Assembly (NCBI GenBank): GCA_947247005.1
Contig: OX365944.1
Span: 4,352,501-4,416,500 of the forward strand
DNA from: Spisula solida
Taxonomy: Eukaryota > Mollusca > Bivalvia > Venerida > Mactridae
Length of the DNA stretch: 64,000 nucleotides
Reading direction: 5' to 3'
Part shown: one piece after another, positions 63,401-64,000 of the stretch
Layout: each line of letters begins with the position of its first letter
Position numbering within the stretch: the first letter of the stretch is position 1
The notes under the pieces: generated by a model
What the model was told of the DNA's origin: nothing
Seen by the model: only the letters and a program-made list of their open reading frames with translations
Database searches by the model: none
Program-made: the position numbers and the translations under genes

Positions 63401-64000
63401 AAGTTTTTCTGAACACTACGCAAACTAGTAACTACTCAAACTAGTAACTAACTCTTCAACATGGAATCTGCAAATTCTCCTCATATGAAAGAAAATCAAC
63501 ATTTTTTGTCACATTTTCATGAAAAGGTGTGACCTGCCGTCACCAGGAATCAAACCCATCTAGTATTCAAAGTCCTCTGAGGATTTGAAATTCGGCATTA
63601 AATCTGCATTTTATCATACTAGGGACTGAGTCCCAAGGGTCATTTTGACTCATTATACTGAATTTGAACAATCTATCAAGAATAGTCCAACCATCATTTG
63701 AAGGAAATTTGACCATTTAGTCCAAATTCTGAGGGTCAGCATGCGATTCTTTGGAAATGTCAGGGGTCAAATGGTGAAAGATTCTAAGGTTCAGATGAAA
63801 CGCCTGTTATGGTGAAGAAATAAGTTCCTATCAAGTTTTGAAGTCATCAATACGACAGGGAGCCTGTTGCCTAACCAAGCTGCTTCCAAATTCATTAACC
63901 TGTAAGTTGGTAGTGTATACTATATCAGTATACAGTATGTAAACATATAAGAGGATATATAGAGATATAAGTGTTGACATACCTCCAAAATTAGGATCTA
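12369..64000 (-). CDS. TOP3A: DNA topoisomerase III alpha, partial gene, 16 exons placed
   Basis: Type IA topoisomerase that, in animals, works with BLM and RMI1 to dissolve double Holliday junctions, and also acts in mitochondria (family knowledge). Joining 16 minus-strand segments with GT-AG borders gives about 594 codons in one frame. They include [11 protein letters not shown] and [16 protein letters not shown] of the cleavage core, [19 protein letters not shown], two C-terminal zinc-ribbon regions (CPMC with CMGFPTC; CPRC with YCGCVAGC), a Ser/Asn-rich linker, a complete GRF finger ([27 protein letters not shown]) and the start of a second (CQCGQSAK). The N-terminus (Toprim, catalytic Tyr) lies beyond 64000. 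The end of the second GRF finger was not found between 1 and 12368. The 12495-45154 intron is 32,660 bp and carries other same-strand genes. Order and motifs match animal TOP3A, not TOP3B. Confidence 0.93.
12495..18545. other. TOP3A large intron, left part: dispersed repeats, no gene
   Basis: 12860-13140 holds repeat units with GTTGCCATGGCAAC-type palindromes. 13420-13620 has remnants of the GGGCCCTAGGTCGCTCACCT and TAGGGGACTAATA families. 15580-15749 is a ~102-bp tandem duplication (AAACAATTGCCAAAGTAGCA). 16060, 16570 and 17700 are copies of AAGACTGCATTCAATAAACG-type and CAAGAGATGTTTGTAAAACA-type repeats. Short open frames here have no recognisable protein. Confidence 0.6.
15580..15749. repeat. 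~102-bp tandem duplication
   Basis: Two near-identical 68-bp blocks starting GTGAAACAATTGCCAAAGTA at about 15580 and 15682. Confidence 0.85.
18546..26351 (-). CDS. Helentron/Helitron2-type Rep-helicase-endonuclease protein with protease-like N-terminus
   Basis: Uninterrupted 2601-codon ORF. Domains by residue: Lys-rich start; nine-residue (SDELNFSKK) repeats ~52-115; cysteine-protease-like region ~225-420 (GSQC at 242-245, FFFDSHSHG with D372/H374), like OTU or herpesvirus-tegument-type (C76) peptidases; 21-residue charged repeats ~505-775; CxxC pairs ~865-895; a Helitron-associated region ~930-1010; HUH Rep domain with SPHIHMIVW (H1381, H1383) and YIVSYISK (Y1557, Y1561); Pif1-family helicase with GGAGVGKS (K1922), [14 protein letters not shown] and HRAQGST; endonuclease/exonuclease/phosphatase domain ~2385-2600 ([20 protein letters not shown]). 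A C-terminal endonuclease after the helicase is the Helentron/Helitron2 arrangement. It would catalyse rolling-circle-type transposition. All catalytic motifs look present, suggesting recent activity. Element ends were not identified. It sits in a TOP3A intron, same strand. Confidence 0.93.
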   Translation of the reverse strand: MILCKMPKLKKKSYCQVKTRKNDVVKEARHSHQTKNSDGLNFPEKCDRLNFSEKSNHETGLNFSKKSDELNFSKKSDELNFSKKSDELNFSKKSDELNFSKKSDELNFSKKSDGLNFPKKSETEEHGLNFPKKSKSSNSVRALEKYANSVQTVSNSYQIVSNCSQTVVKGSKCLFDRSTEGLLDTSGEILIPADTGMINPSEDFYIATPLFNTNPLQPVGSDLFIHGSFHQAESFFSQESRGSQCTVNALSALIHAHYFGLHTKQDLDKVLLYGDSLYKETIHDLQARGLFKSRLLNFDEIPNSVKILNKEVAVTKLNVISGVCTTQFGTSHLPSLHEAMCNAFSNNSYLLIMIGSICSAVFQADGQYFFFDSHSHGLDGLSHENGTSVLSSFHEIEDLVTYMYAVYTSMMVELEEQFDILPVKFDSKPPEQNKVTVESIEWKTVKYKKGNKLQRHHNSAHERNSTESFTSEHEPNLIDKYFSDQSQLQEQKQTRNQNLTNRKEYHRVYKQKQRQSTEFKNNEKKSSLLSKQKARESAEFKKNEKKSLLQSKQKARESAEFKNNEKKSSLQSKQKARESSEFKKKEKKSSLLSKQKARESAEFKKNEKKSLLQSKQKARESAEFKKHEKQSSLLSKQKARESAEFKKNEKKSSLLSKQKARESAEFKKNEKKSSLLSKQKARESAEFKKNEKKSSLLSKQKARESAEFKKNEKKSSLLSKQKARESAEFKKNEKKSSLLSKQKARESAEFKKNEKKSSLLSKQKARESAEFKLKEIQVQNQSKRNARMNPFKLEQERIAKQQWRFDDRNKKAETILDCQQKASKRKDPTFSHAEHLHAKHRKYGLSIDTCITRFHQNIAVGPLYICSCCHQTWFKQSVSEAESLRKGNEKYFTNVLSVDDKEWVCTTCKISIIKDKVPALSVVNGMKWPTKPRELELFALEERLIALRIPFMQMRELPRGRQLSVKGNVVNVPVDIQPVVNALPRPFDENVTVAVKLKKKMSFKSCVFSENVRPLRVLCALHWLMKTSALYKNANVQIDQQWIKRVLQDSNDIIHEYFESQEQSNSKSNVINFDSVASQMPENRSNDQNISNVNVSKKSIPVVEELYDSDAEEVSHENVGNIDTLLDDADLENRNSTFTFAPGEGQRPLSIFQDKDSEYLCFPCIFCGQRRIDNDDREVPVHYSDIAKWELRSQDRRAANSVPNIFFKLKKIQMKQLSDKANLAVRRCQTGTIDITAAQARNSECIDNIVKKDEGYYLFKQLRNSPAYLESRKKDVYAMIRQLGLPTWFMSLSSADTRWIDLLKMLTKLNGKVNYTDNEIENLSWEQKIKLIQSDPVTCSRYFDHRVKEFINTVLKSQHEPVGKVIDHFIRVEFQQRGSPHIHMIVWVANAPKFNVDSEKELTTYVDQYLRCSMDNPYLGHLIELQIHKHSRTCRKTEDKLCRFGYPLPPLPRTMVLQPLETEKDKYHKLYQNLQKKMNNEKDGYQMSYKEFLDTVAQMTEEKYIKCIRSSLNSSKVFLKRHPCEIRVNLYNDHVLKAWKANIDIQFVLDPYACAMYIVSYISKSQRGMSNLLHAAAKEARNGNMDIKRQVRHIGNVFSNSVEVSAQEAVYLVLQMPLTKSSRSVIFVNTSMPDQRVQLLKPKSMLDELPENSTDIMSGNKIKRYSKRPKQLENYCLADYVSELEVIYPERQHDYTDEQERDHENDTEMSEVGSFGDTTTVLTLKNGIKIKQCHKKFIRYVRFNQKTDPENHYREKLLLFHPWRNEDTDLLGNFITYKEHYESLKHMIDHKCSKYEHHAEELELARDLAEADYDSYDTIAPSTQQVEGEDEEEGPVQSEQFIYFNPDRIEHREYDIGTEIGCYVSAPQIDVNEHILSDIEYRKLLQSLNCKQKQFYNHVVHWIKTKEAPLYAFLSGGAGVGKSLVIRALYQTLFKIFNLKEGEDADQTRVLLCAFTGKAAFNINGSTISSAFKQKFKQSDQTLTCDSLNTFRSKYRDLSVVVIDEISMVSNSMLNFIDQRLQSLKGTRIPFGGVSIIAVGDLYQLKPVSGDWIFNDMKHGASALSRNLWKDLFSMFELTEIMRQRDDLEFAELLNRLRVNILTTEDKTRLKQCEVTTIDNEYQNNAPHLFAENFFMHVFNDKTIGNMMTEKVVIPCLDAYVSPKISKEKIDCALTNLKNVTDPNQTANLHCSLTVVVDLIYDLTINIKTEDGLANGASCVVKLIEYKLQTTRRPSIIWVLFDDKKAGMETRIKYKNRGLYHNNIENNWTPIFDVERSFTYNRKTFQRVQFPLQPSAGRSVHRAQGSTLERVVIDLSQRKTRKVPHLHYVALSRVRSIENLQILNFNEKALHVDEQVKTEMLRLHNTSMLELCDTSLELIDPVSQFKVAFNNCRSLNLHFDDVRHDKNLLSTHIFGLAETRLHQSDNDIDFAIEGYSLIRNDQIGSNSCKRPPHGLALYAKTDIIITENRKFSSDKLEFIMITARHSSIEAQVIFLYKSPQMSDRNLFSCLNQELVPYLNPSKSLMILGDFNIDDSLKHGIVNKLSDMFSCQMLIHECTTDHMSTLDLVFSNVRLPNVDGAVGTCETYWSDHKIVFLHMKAV
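24031..24840 (-). repeat. 63-bp coding tandem repeat, about 13 copies, inside the Helentron ORF
   Basis: Unit encodes [20 protein letters not shown] plus one residue (21 aa). Six consecutive central units have identical protein sequence; the outer ones differ (FKNN, FKKH, SSEF). Period is a multiple of three, so copy-number change keeps the frame. Confidence 0.95.
25960..26240 (-). repeat. 27-bp coding tandem repeat near the Helentron N-terminus
   Basis: Encodes SDELNFSKK about five times in near-identical copies, flanked by degenerate GLNFPKK / RLNFSEK units. Confidence 0.93.
29037..29322 (+). repeat. Dispersed repeat copy 1 (AAGACTGCATTCAATAAACG family)
   Basis: Begins CAAGACTGCATTCAATAAAC, contains a (GACG)n run and ends TATCGATACGGGGGCATAAA. 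Nearly identical to 33748-34016. Confidence 0.9.
29573..30090 (+). repeat. ~260-bp tandem duplication
   Basis: GTTTTTATAAAAATTTGAAA recurs at about 29580 and 29840, followed by matching GTACCAAGCACTTAAAATCC and TTACAGACCAAACACCACTT. Confidence 0.88.
31010..31356 (+). mobile_element. TCCCCTACCGG-family repeat copy
   Basis: Starts CCCTACCGGTTTTAAGCC and ends GTGGTAGGGGACTAAC, so its ends are inverted. Internal text matches 55705-55949 and 56186-56679. Confidence 0.75.
32145..32670 (+). repeat. ACTTGGTACTGATCATT-family repeat block
   Basis: Shares ATGAATACCCCCA at its start and CTGGGGGTATAAT at its end with the longer array at 33280-34712. Confidence 0.7.
33280..34712 (+). repeat. ~155-bp tandem array interrupted by an insertion
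   Basis: Units with CAACTAGACTTGGTACTGAT recur at about 33497, 33651, 34071, 34221, 34375 and 34532. The block ends ACTATGTATCTGGGGGTATA. Confidence 0.88.
33748..34016 (+). mobile_element. Dispersed repeat copy 2 inserted in the 155-bp array
   Basis: Near-identical to 29037-29322 but with a shorter GACG run. It interrupts an array unit in the middle of GTGTAAAAAACAAAGGGCC, with AAAAC at both edges. Confidence 0.85.
35811..36446 (-). CDS. OB-fold gene exon 3 (main OB fold and zinc ribbon)
   Basis: Acceptor TTTCATATTTCAG precedes TGT; 211 codons run to a TAA. The frame is open a little upstream of the acceptor with a Met, but exon 2 joins at the acceptor in phase 0. Confidence 0.78.
   Translation of the reverse strand, partial: CSVRVKVLMLEEVEQKTTRFGLRKLQKATIGDQSAQMKLPLWENFIGKVLKGESYIINNLTSVLFMGELQLSTTANTSFTKIDTVMSVDMVDIRDVITTGTVMSCRVSTVHKCHVCYKPIDTSDTVLVRCEMCKSKMRRSVLTSSRTVHLSVLVNEIEKKFVIFTEVVENYISANSIKMLTDSDLEDHFLLKENVTVHHKDNCDLVTFIEC
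35811..43837 (-). CDS. OB-fold / zinc-ribbon protein (RPA1-like), three exons
   Basis: Exons 43671-43837, 38252-38480 and 35811-36446 join in frame (phase 2, then 0) into 343 residues. The start is MAKRKFDGD. Residues ~60-130 ([26 protein letters not shown]) and especially 133-215 look like OB folds: [52 protein letters not shown] and LSTT-TKI follow the RPA strand pattern. C245, C248, C262 and C265 (CHVC, CEMC) form a zinc ribbon as in the RPA1 C-terminal domain. Likely role: single-stranded DNA binding (inference). It lies inside the TOP3A 32.66-kb intron, same strand, about 9.5 kb upstream of the Helentron ORF start. It may be host-encoded, domesticated or element-borne. RPA-like proteins accompany some Helitrons (family knowledge). 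Confidence 0.75.
36447..38251 (-). other. OB-fold gene intron 2
   Basis: No coding sequence seen; contains the foldback element 37483-38051. Confidence 0.7.
37483..38051. mobile_element. 569-bp foldback (long-TIR) element
   Basis: Ends CAGGCCTCAA / TTGAAGCCTG. Nearly the whole element is two inverted arms meeting at GGGTAATGG-type sequence around 37770. It is flanked by TACAT on both sides (37478-37482, 38052-38056). Confidence 0.9.
38252..38480 (-). CDS. OB-fold gene exon 2
   Basis: Acceptor TTGTTTCAG, donor GTAAGA. 229 bases encode [20 protein letters not shown] through [20 protein letters not shown] and ML. Confidence 0.72.
38846..38945. mobile_element. 100-bp internally deleted foldback copy
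   Basis: Starts CAGGCCTCAATGAATCCACT and ends TTGTTGAGGACTG, matching both termini of 37483-38051 with the middle missing. Flanks ATACA / TTACA. Confidence 0.88.
39245..39640. repeat. 196-bp tandem duplication
   Basis: TACACATTTAGTATGAGTTT and the following ~190 bases occur twice, at 39251 and 39447, nearly identical. Confidence 0.9.
40163..41082. mobile_element. 920-bp non-autonomous hAT-like element
   Basis: Perfect 15-bp TIRs CAGGGATCGGCACAG and a direct TCTTT duplication on both flanks (40158-40162, 41083-41087). No ORF. The CAGGG termini suggest hAT, though most hATs give 8-bp duplications. Confidence 0.9.
43671..43837 (-). CDS. OB-fold gene exon 1
   Basis: 55 codons plus two bases, starting at ATG 43837 and ending at donor GTGAGT. 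The nearer-consensus GTAAGT fifteen bases earlier would break the frame with exon 2, so the later donor was chosen. The KRKFDGDRD and SSSPVKQSK stretches are basic. Confidence 0.7.
43838..44971. other. Upstream region of OB-fold gene and repeat remnant
   Basis: GAACTAGCAGCCTCGTT-type text occurs twice near 43870 and 43950 and TGCTAGCCTCG once more at about 43997; this region may hold the promoter. 44110-44880 is a copy of the AGTGATCACAAAAGCTCACT repeat family, with a GACG microsatellite at about 44780-44827. Confidence 0.55.
44430..44470 (-). other. tRNA 3'-half-like remnant
   Basis: The minus strand reads CGTGGGTTCAAACCCCACTG (T-arm with B-box) but no matching D-arm or acceptor strand was found. 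Probably a SINE or tRNA relic. Confidence 0.4.
44972..45129. mobile_element. 158-bp MITE
   Basis: Ends CTGTAAACCAA / CTGGTTTTCAG. The interior (AAAGTGCTAAAAACATTAAT) matches the 207-bp MITE at 48324. It lies 25 bp from the exon end at 45155. Confidence 0.8.
45155..45281 (-). CDS. TOP3A: TOP3A exon, first GRF finger end
   Basis: Begins [20 protein letters not shown], completing the first GRF finger, then a Gly/Asp/Thr tail holding an internal near-duplication (GGTSNRGDD and RGTSNR). The second copy runs into donor GTAGGT. It exits in phase 2, which matches the exon 32.66 kb away at 12494. Confidence 0.92.
45563..45895 (+). repeat. Dispersed repeat (CAAGAGATGTTTGTAAAACA family)
   Basis: Same start as the copy at 16570. 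Ends CAAAGATGGGGGGCATAAAT. Confidence 0.75.
46201..46596 (-). CDS. TOP3A: TOP3A exon, Ser/Asn-rich linker and first GRF finger start
   Basis: 131 codons. A low-complexity Ser/Asn-rich linker is followed by [20 protein letters not shown], the first half of a GRF zinc finger. Donor GTACAG splits the finger before GRQFYKC. The exon's distal end abuts repeat-like sequence (46030-46200). Confidence 0.94.
46768..47644. mobile_element. 877-bp TIR element
   Basis: TA-flanked. Ends CAGTGTTCCCTCTC / GAGAGGTACCACTG (12 of 14 match). The interior open frame 47201-47506 shows no transposase motif. Tc1/mariner/pogo-like non-autonomous element by termini. Confidence 0.75.
48216..48307 (-). CDS. TOP3A: TOP3A exon, second zinc-ribbon end
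   Basis: Encodes [20 protein letters not shown] followed by a Pro/Gln-rich linker. Acceptor TTCAG, donor GTCGGT. A TA-flanked MITE begins 16 bp upstream of the acceptor side. Confidence 0.92.
48324..48530. mobile_element. 207-bp MITE
   Basis: TA-flanked, ends CTGTAAACCAA / TTGGTTAACAG. It starts 16 bp upstream of the exon at 48307, within or beside the branch-point/polypyrimidine zone. Confidence 0.85.
48816..50976. repeat. 17-bp minisatellite, about 127 units
   Basis: Unit GGTGTGGTAGTGTGACC with recurring variants (GGCTGG, GGGGTGATAGTGTT, GTGCGACC). Spans 2.16 kb of a TOP3A intron, strongly G/T-rich on the plus strand. Confidence 0.97.
51231..51301 (-). CDS. TOP3A: TOP3A exon
   Basis: Encodes [20 protein letters not shown] and VPN. 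The leading Cys joins CPR of the previous exon to form CPRC. Donor GTGAGT, phase 2 exit. Confidence 0.93.
51787..51886 (-). CDS. TOP3A: TOP3A exon, zinc-ribbon
   Basis: Encodes [20 protein letters not shown] and then ...QTCPR. It completes the first zinc ribbon and starts the second. Acceptor TTTAAAG, donor GTATGT. Confidence 0.93.
52241..52328 (-). CDS. TOP3A: TOP3A exon, first zinc-ribbon half
   Basis: Contains [19 protein letters not shown], a CxxC zinc-ribbon start. Acceptor TTTCAG, donor GTAATG, phase 2 exit. Confidence 0.92.
52528..52800 (+). repeat. Dispersed repeat related to 4525-4650
   Basis: CAACTTAACCAGCCGAG and ACATACAAGGCACAATGCC are shared. It contains an internal ~100-bp duplication (GCTGAATGAACTAGTTTCAG). 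Confidence 0.8.
53113..53605. repeat. ~30-bp minisatellite of X-box-like palindromes
   Basis: About 15 units of CTGTAACCATGGTAACCTAG plus a GACTGTAATAT spacer. GTAACCATGGTAAC occurs exactly in about half, with near matches in the rest. Confidence 0.93.
53618..53687 (-). CDS. TOP3A: TOP3A exon
   Basis: Encodes [20 protein letters not shown] and AEE. Acceptor TTGTAG, donor GTGAGT. It ends the core and opens the linker to the zinc ribbons. The X-box-like minisatellite begins 13 bp after its donor. Confidence 0.92.
53775..54195 (+). mobile_element. Full copy of the GGGCCCTAGGTCGCTCACCT element
   Basis: Starts CAAGAGGGCCCAAAGGGTCC and TCGCTCACCTGTCAT, ends in the hairpin AGCTCACTCTGTCACTTTGT / GACAGGTGAGCT. 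Partial copies at 13523-13565 and 44520-44880. Confidence 0.8.
54200..55378. other. TOP3A intron sequence, no features recognised
   Basis: AT-rich; short open frames on both strands have no recognisable protein. Nothing else seen. Confidence 0.5.
55379..55585. mobile_element. 207-bp MITE
   Basis: TA-flanked; ends CTGTAAAATCA / TGCTTTTACAG; no ORF. Ends 13 bp from the exon at 55598. Confidence 0.8.
55598..55656 (-). CDS. TOP3A: TOP3A exon
   Basis: Encodes [20 protein letters not shown]. Acceptor TTTACAG, donor GTATGA. This is the helical segment that ends the cleavage core. A 207-bp MITE (55379-55585) ends 13 bp downstream of its donor side. Confidence 0.9.
55705..55949 (+). mobile_element. 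TCCCCTACCGG-family element
   Basis: AGTCCCCTACCGGTTTTA at one end, AAAACCGGTAGGGGACTA inverted at the other. Contains GTTGCCATAGCAACC. Confidence 0.85.
56186..56679 (+). mobile_element. Second TCCCCTACCGG-family element, internally duplicated
   Basis: Ends TCCCCTACCGGTTTGAAG and ACGGTAGGGGCCTAA. Contains GCTGCCATGGCAACC, and a second diverged core (CCATAGCAACCACA) near 56510. Confidence 0.8.
56709..56737 (-). CDS. TOP3A: TOP3A 29-bp micro-exon
   Basis: Acceptor TTACAG and donor GTAAGT enclose 29 bases coding (R)ICEGTKQKQ(A). The phase fits both neighbours, which supports so short an exon. Confidence 0.85.
57131..57200 (-). CDS. TOP3A: TOP3A exon
   Basis: Encodes [20 protein letters not shown] and DLK. 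Acceptor TTCAG, donor GTAAGC. Entry phase 1 matches the previous exon; it leaves in phase 2. Confidence 0.93.
57370..57983. mobile_element. 614-bp TIR element (pogo/Tigger-like ends)
   Basis: Ends CAGTCAACTCTCGTTATCTC and GAGATAACGAGAGTTGACTG are exact inverted copies. TA on the right flank, degraded on the left. No ORF. Confidence 0.88.
58320..58480. other. GC-richer intron patch with AGCGCT repeats
   Basis: GGCGAGCGCTACGTAGCGCT is palindromic at its core and AGGCGCTCGGTAGCGCTTTG follows ~85 bp later. Function unknown. Confidence 0.5.
58561..58753 (-). CDS. TOP3A: TOP3A exon with the [15 protein letters not shown] core motif
   Basis: 64 codons plus one base. It contains [39 protein letters not shown] and GQLGMGLVE, among the most conserved type IA topoisomerase stretches. 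Donor GTGTGT. The ATG at the exon start is an internal Met, not a translation start, because it follows an AG acceptor in phase with the previous exon. Confidence 0.96.
58770..59940. other. TOP3A intron sequence, no gene
   Basis: 59270-59360 has another GC-rich patch (GGCGCTACTGAGCGCTTTCC). Otherwise AT-rich with no coding signal. Confidence 0.5.
59944..60502 (+). repeat. 279-bp tandem duplication
   Basis: ACTTTAATTAATTGTATTGC recurs with a 279-bp offset (59959/60238) and the copies are almost identical through GAAATAGCCCTCCCCATA. Confidence 0.93.
60957..61030 (+). other. tRNA-derived SINE head / tRNA relic
   Basis: CCGTAGCTCAATGGTTAGCA resembles an A-box and GGTTCAAATACAGG a degenerate B-box at tRNA-like spacing. 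The acceptor stem is not clean, so it is not called a functional tRNA. Confidence 0.55.
61310..61360 (-). CDS. TOP3A: TOP3A exon
   Basis: 17 codons ([17 protein letters not shown]), acceptor TTTTTAG, donor GTATGT, phase 0 on both sides. Confidence 0.9.
61434..62492 (+). mobile_element. Chimeric retroelement: tRNA-like head joined to LINE 3' coding end
   Basis: 61436-61510 has A-box-like TAGTCCAGTGGTAAGG and B-box-like GGGTTCGTTCCC. 61543-61854 encodes [18 protein letters not shown] and [20 protein letters not shown], the C-terminal tail typical of invertebrate LINE reverse transcriptases. A (TTAC)n tail ends it near 62492. Confidence 0.7.
62649..62723 (-). CDS. TOP3A: TOP3A exon
   Basis: 25 codons ([20 protein letters not shown], then KWSGK) with acceptor TTGCAG and donor GTATGT. 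It continues the beta-rich core segment after QER of the previous exon. Confidence 0.9.
62760..63060. other. TOP3A intron, nothing recognised
   Basis: No repeat or coding signal stood out. Confidence 0.5.
63097..63314 (-). CDS. TOP3A: TOP3A exon, cleavage-core segment
   Basis: Has a TTTAG acceptor and GTAGGT donor and 72 full codons. It contains [20 protein letters not shown] and [20 protein letters not shown], the conserved stretch downstream of the active-site tyrosine in type IA enzymes. It ends in phase 0. Confidence 0.95.
63330..63982. other. TOP3A intron, nothing firm recognised
   Basis: A weak B-box-like string at about 63540-63560 (minus) may be a tRNA/SINE relic. No gene. Confidence 0.45.
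63983..64000 (-). CDS. TOP3A: TOP3A exon (partial, cut by window edge)
   Basis: Encodes DPNFG plus the first base of the next Gly codon, followed by donor GTATGT. Phase 1 joins exactly to the exon at 63314. Confidence 0.8.

Overview
The window is nuclear DNA of an animal, most likely a bivalve mollusc. This is inferred from AT-rich sequence, GT-AG introns of varied length, several tandem satellites, many terminal-inverted-repeat (TIR) elements, tRNA-derived SINE heads and mollusc-type dispersed repeats. The species was not identified. Every convincing coding segment lies on the minus strand.

The host gene is a DNA topoisomerase III alpha (TOP3A). Sixteen exons can be placed from the right edge (64000) down to 12369, and each splice junction keeps the reading frame. 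They run from the end of the cleavage domain, through the C-terminal zinc ribbons, to two GRF-type zinc fingers. The N-terminus (Toprim and the catalytic tyrosine region) lies beyond 64000. The end of the second GRF finger was not found before position 1. The intron splitting the two GRF-finger exons is 32.66 kb (12495-45154) and holds other same-strand coding units.

These nested units are: (i) 18546-26351, an intact 2601-codon Helentron/Helitron2-type protein with an N-terminal cysteine-protease-like domain, two in-frame repeat arrays, an HUH Rep domain with two tyrosines, a Pif1-type helicase and a C-terminal endonuclease/exonuclease domain; (ii) 35811-43837, a three-exon gene for a 343-residue OB-fold/zinc-ribbon (RPA1-like) protein; (iii) left of the last TOP3A exon found, a 1046-codon PIF1-like helicase with a C-terminal PHD finger (7545-10685), followed by an SGNH-hydrolase-like ORF (6108-6866). 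A plausible reading is that the TOP3A 3' part hosts mobile or domesticated DNA-processing genes. Whether they form one system is unproven.

The left 5 kb is satellite DNA. A ~370-bp array (about 733-1960) and a ~133-bp array (about 2400-4500) are unrelated except for a ~23-bp box (core GGCCAGTCCACACGCGCA) that lies in opposite orientation in the two. One more copy is at 7073, next to the SGNH gene. Other structure: a 2.16-kb, 17-bp minisatellite and an X-box-like minisatellite in TOP3A introns; a hAT-like element (40163-41082); a foldback element with an internally deleted 100-bp sibling; MITEs within 16-25 bp of three TOP3A exons; and a tRNA-head/LINE-tail chimera (61434-62492).

All family assignments were made by eye from translated motifs. 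No database search was possible.
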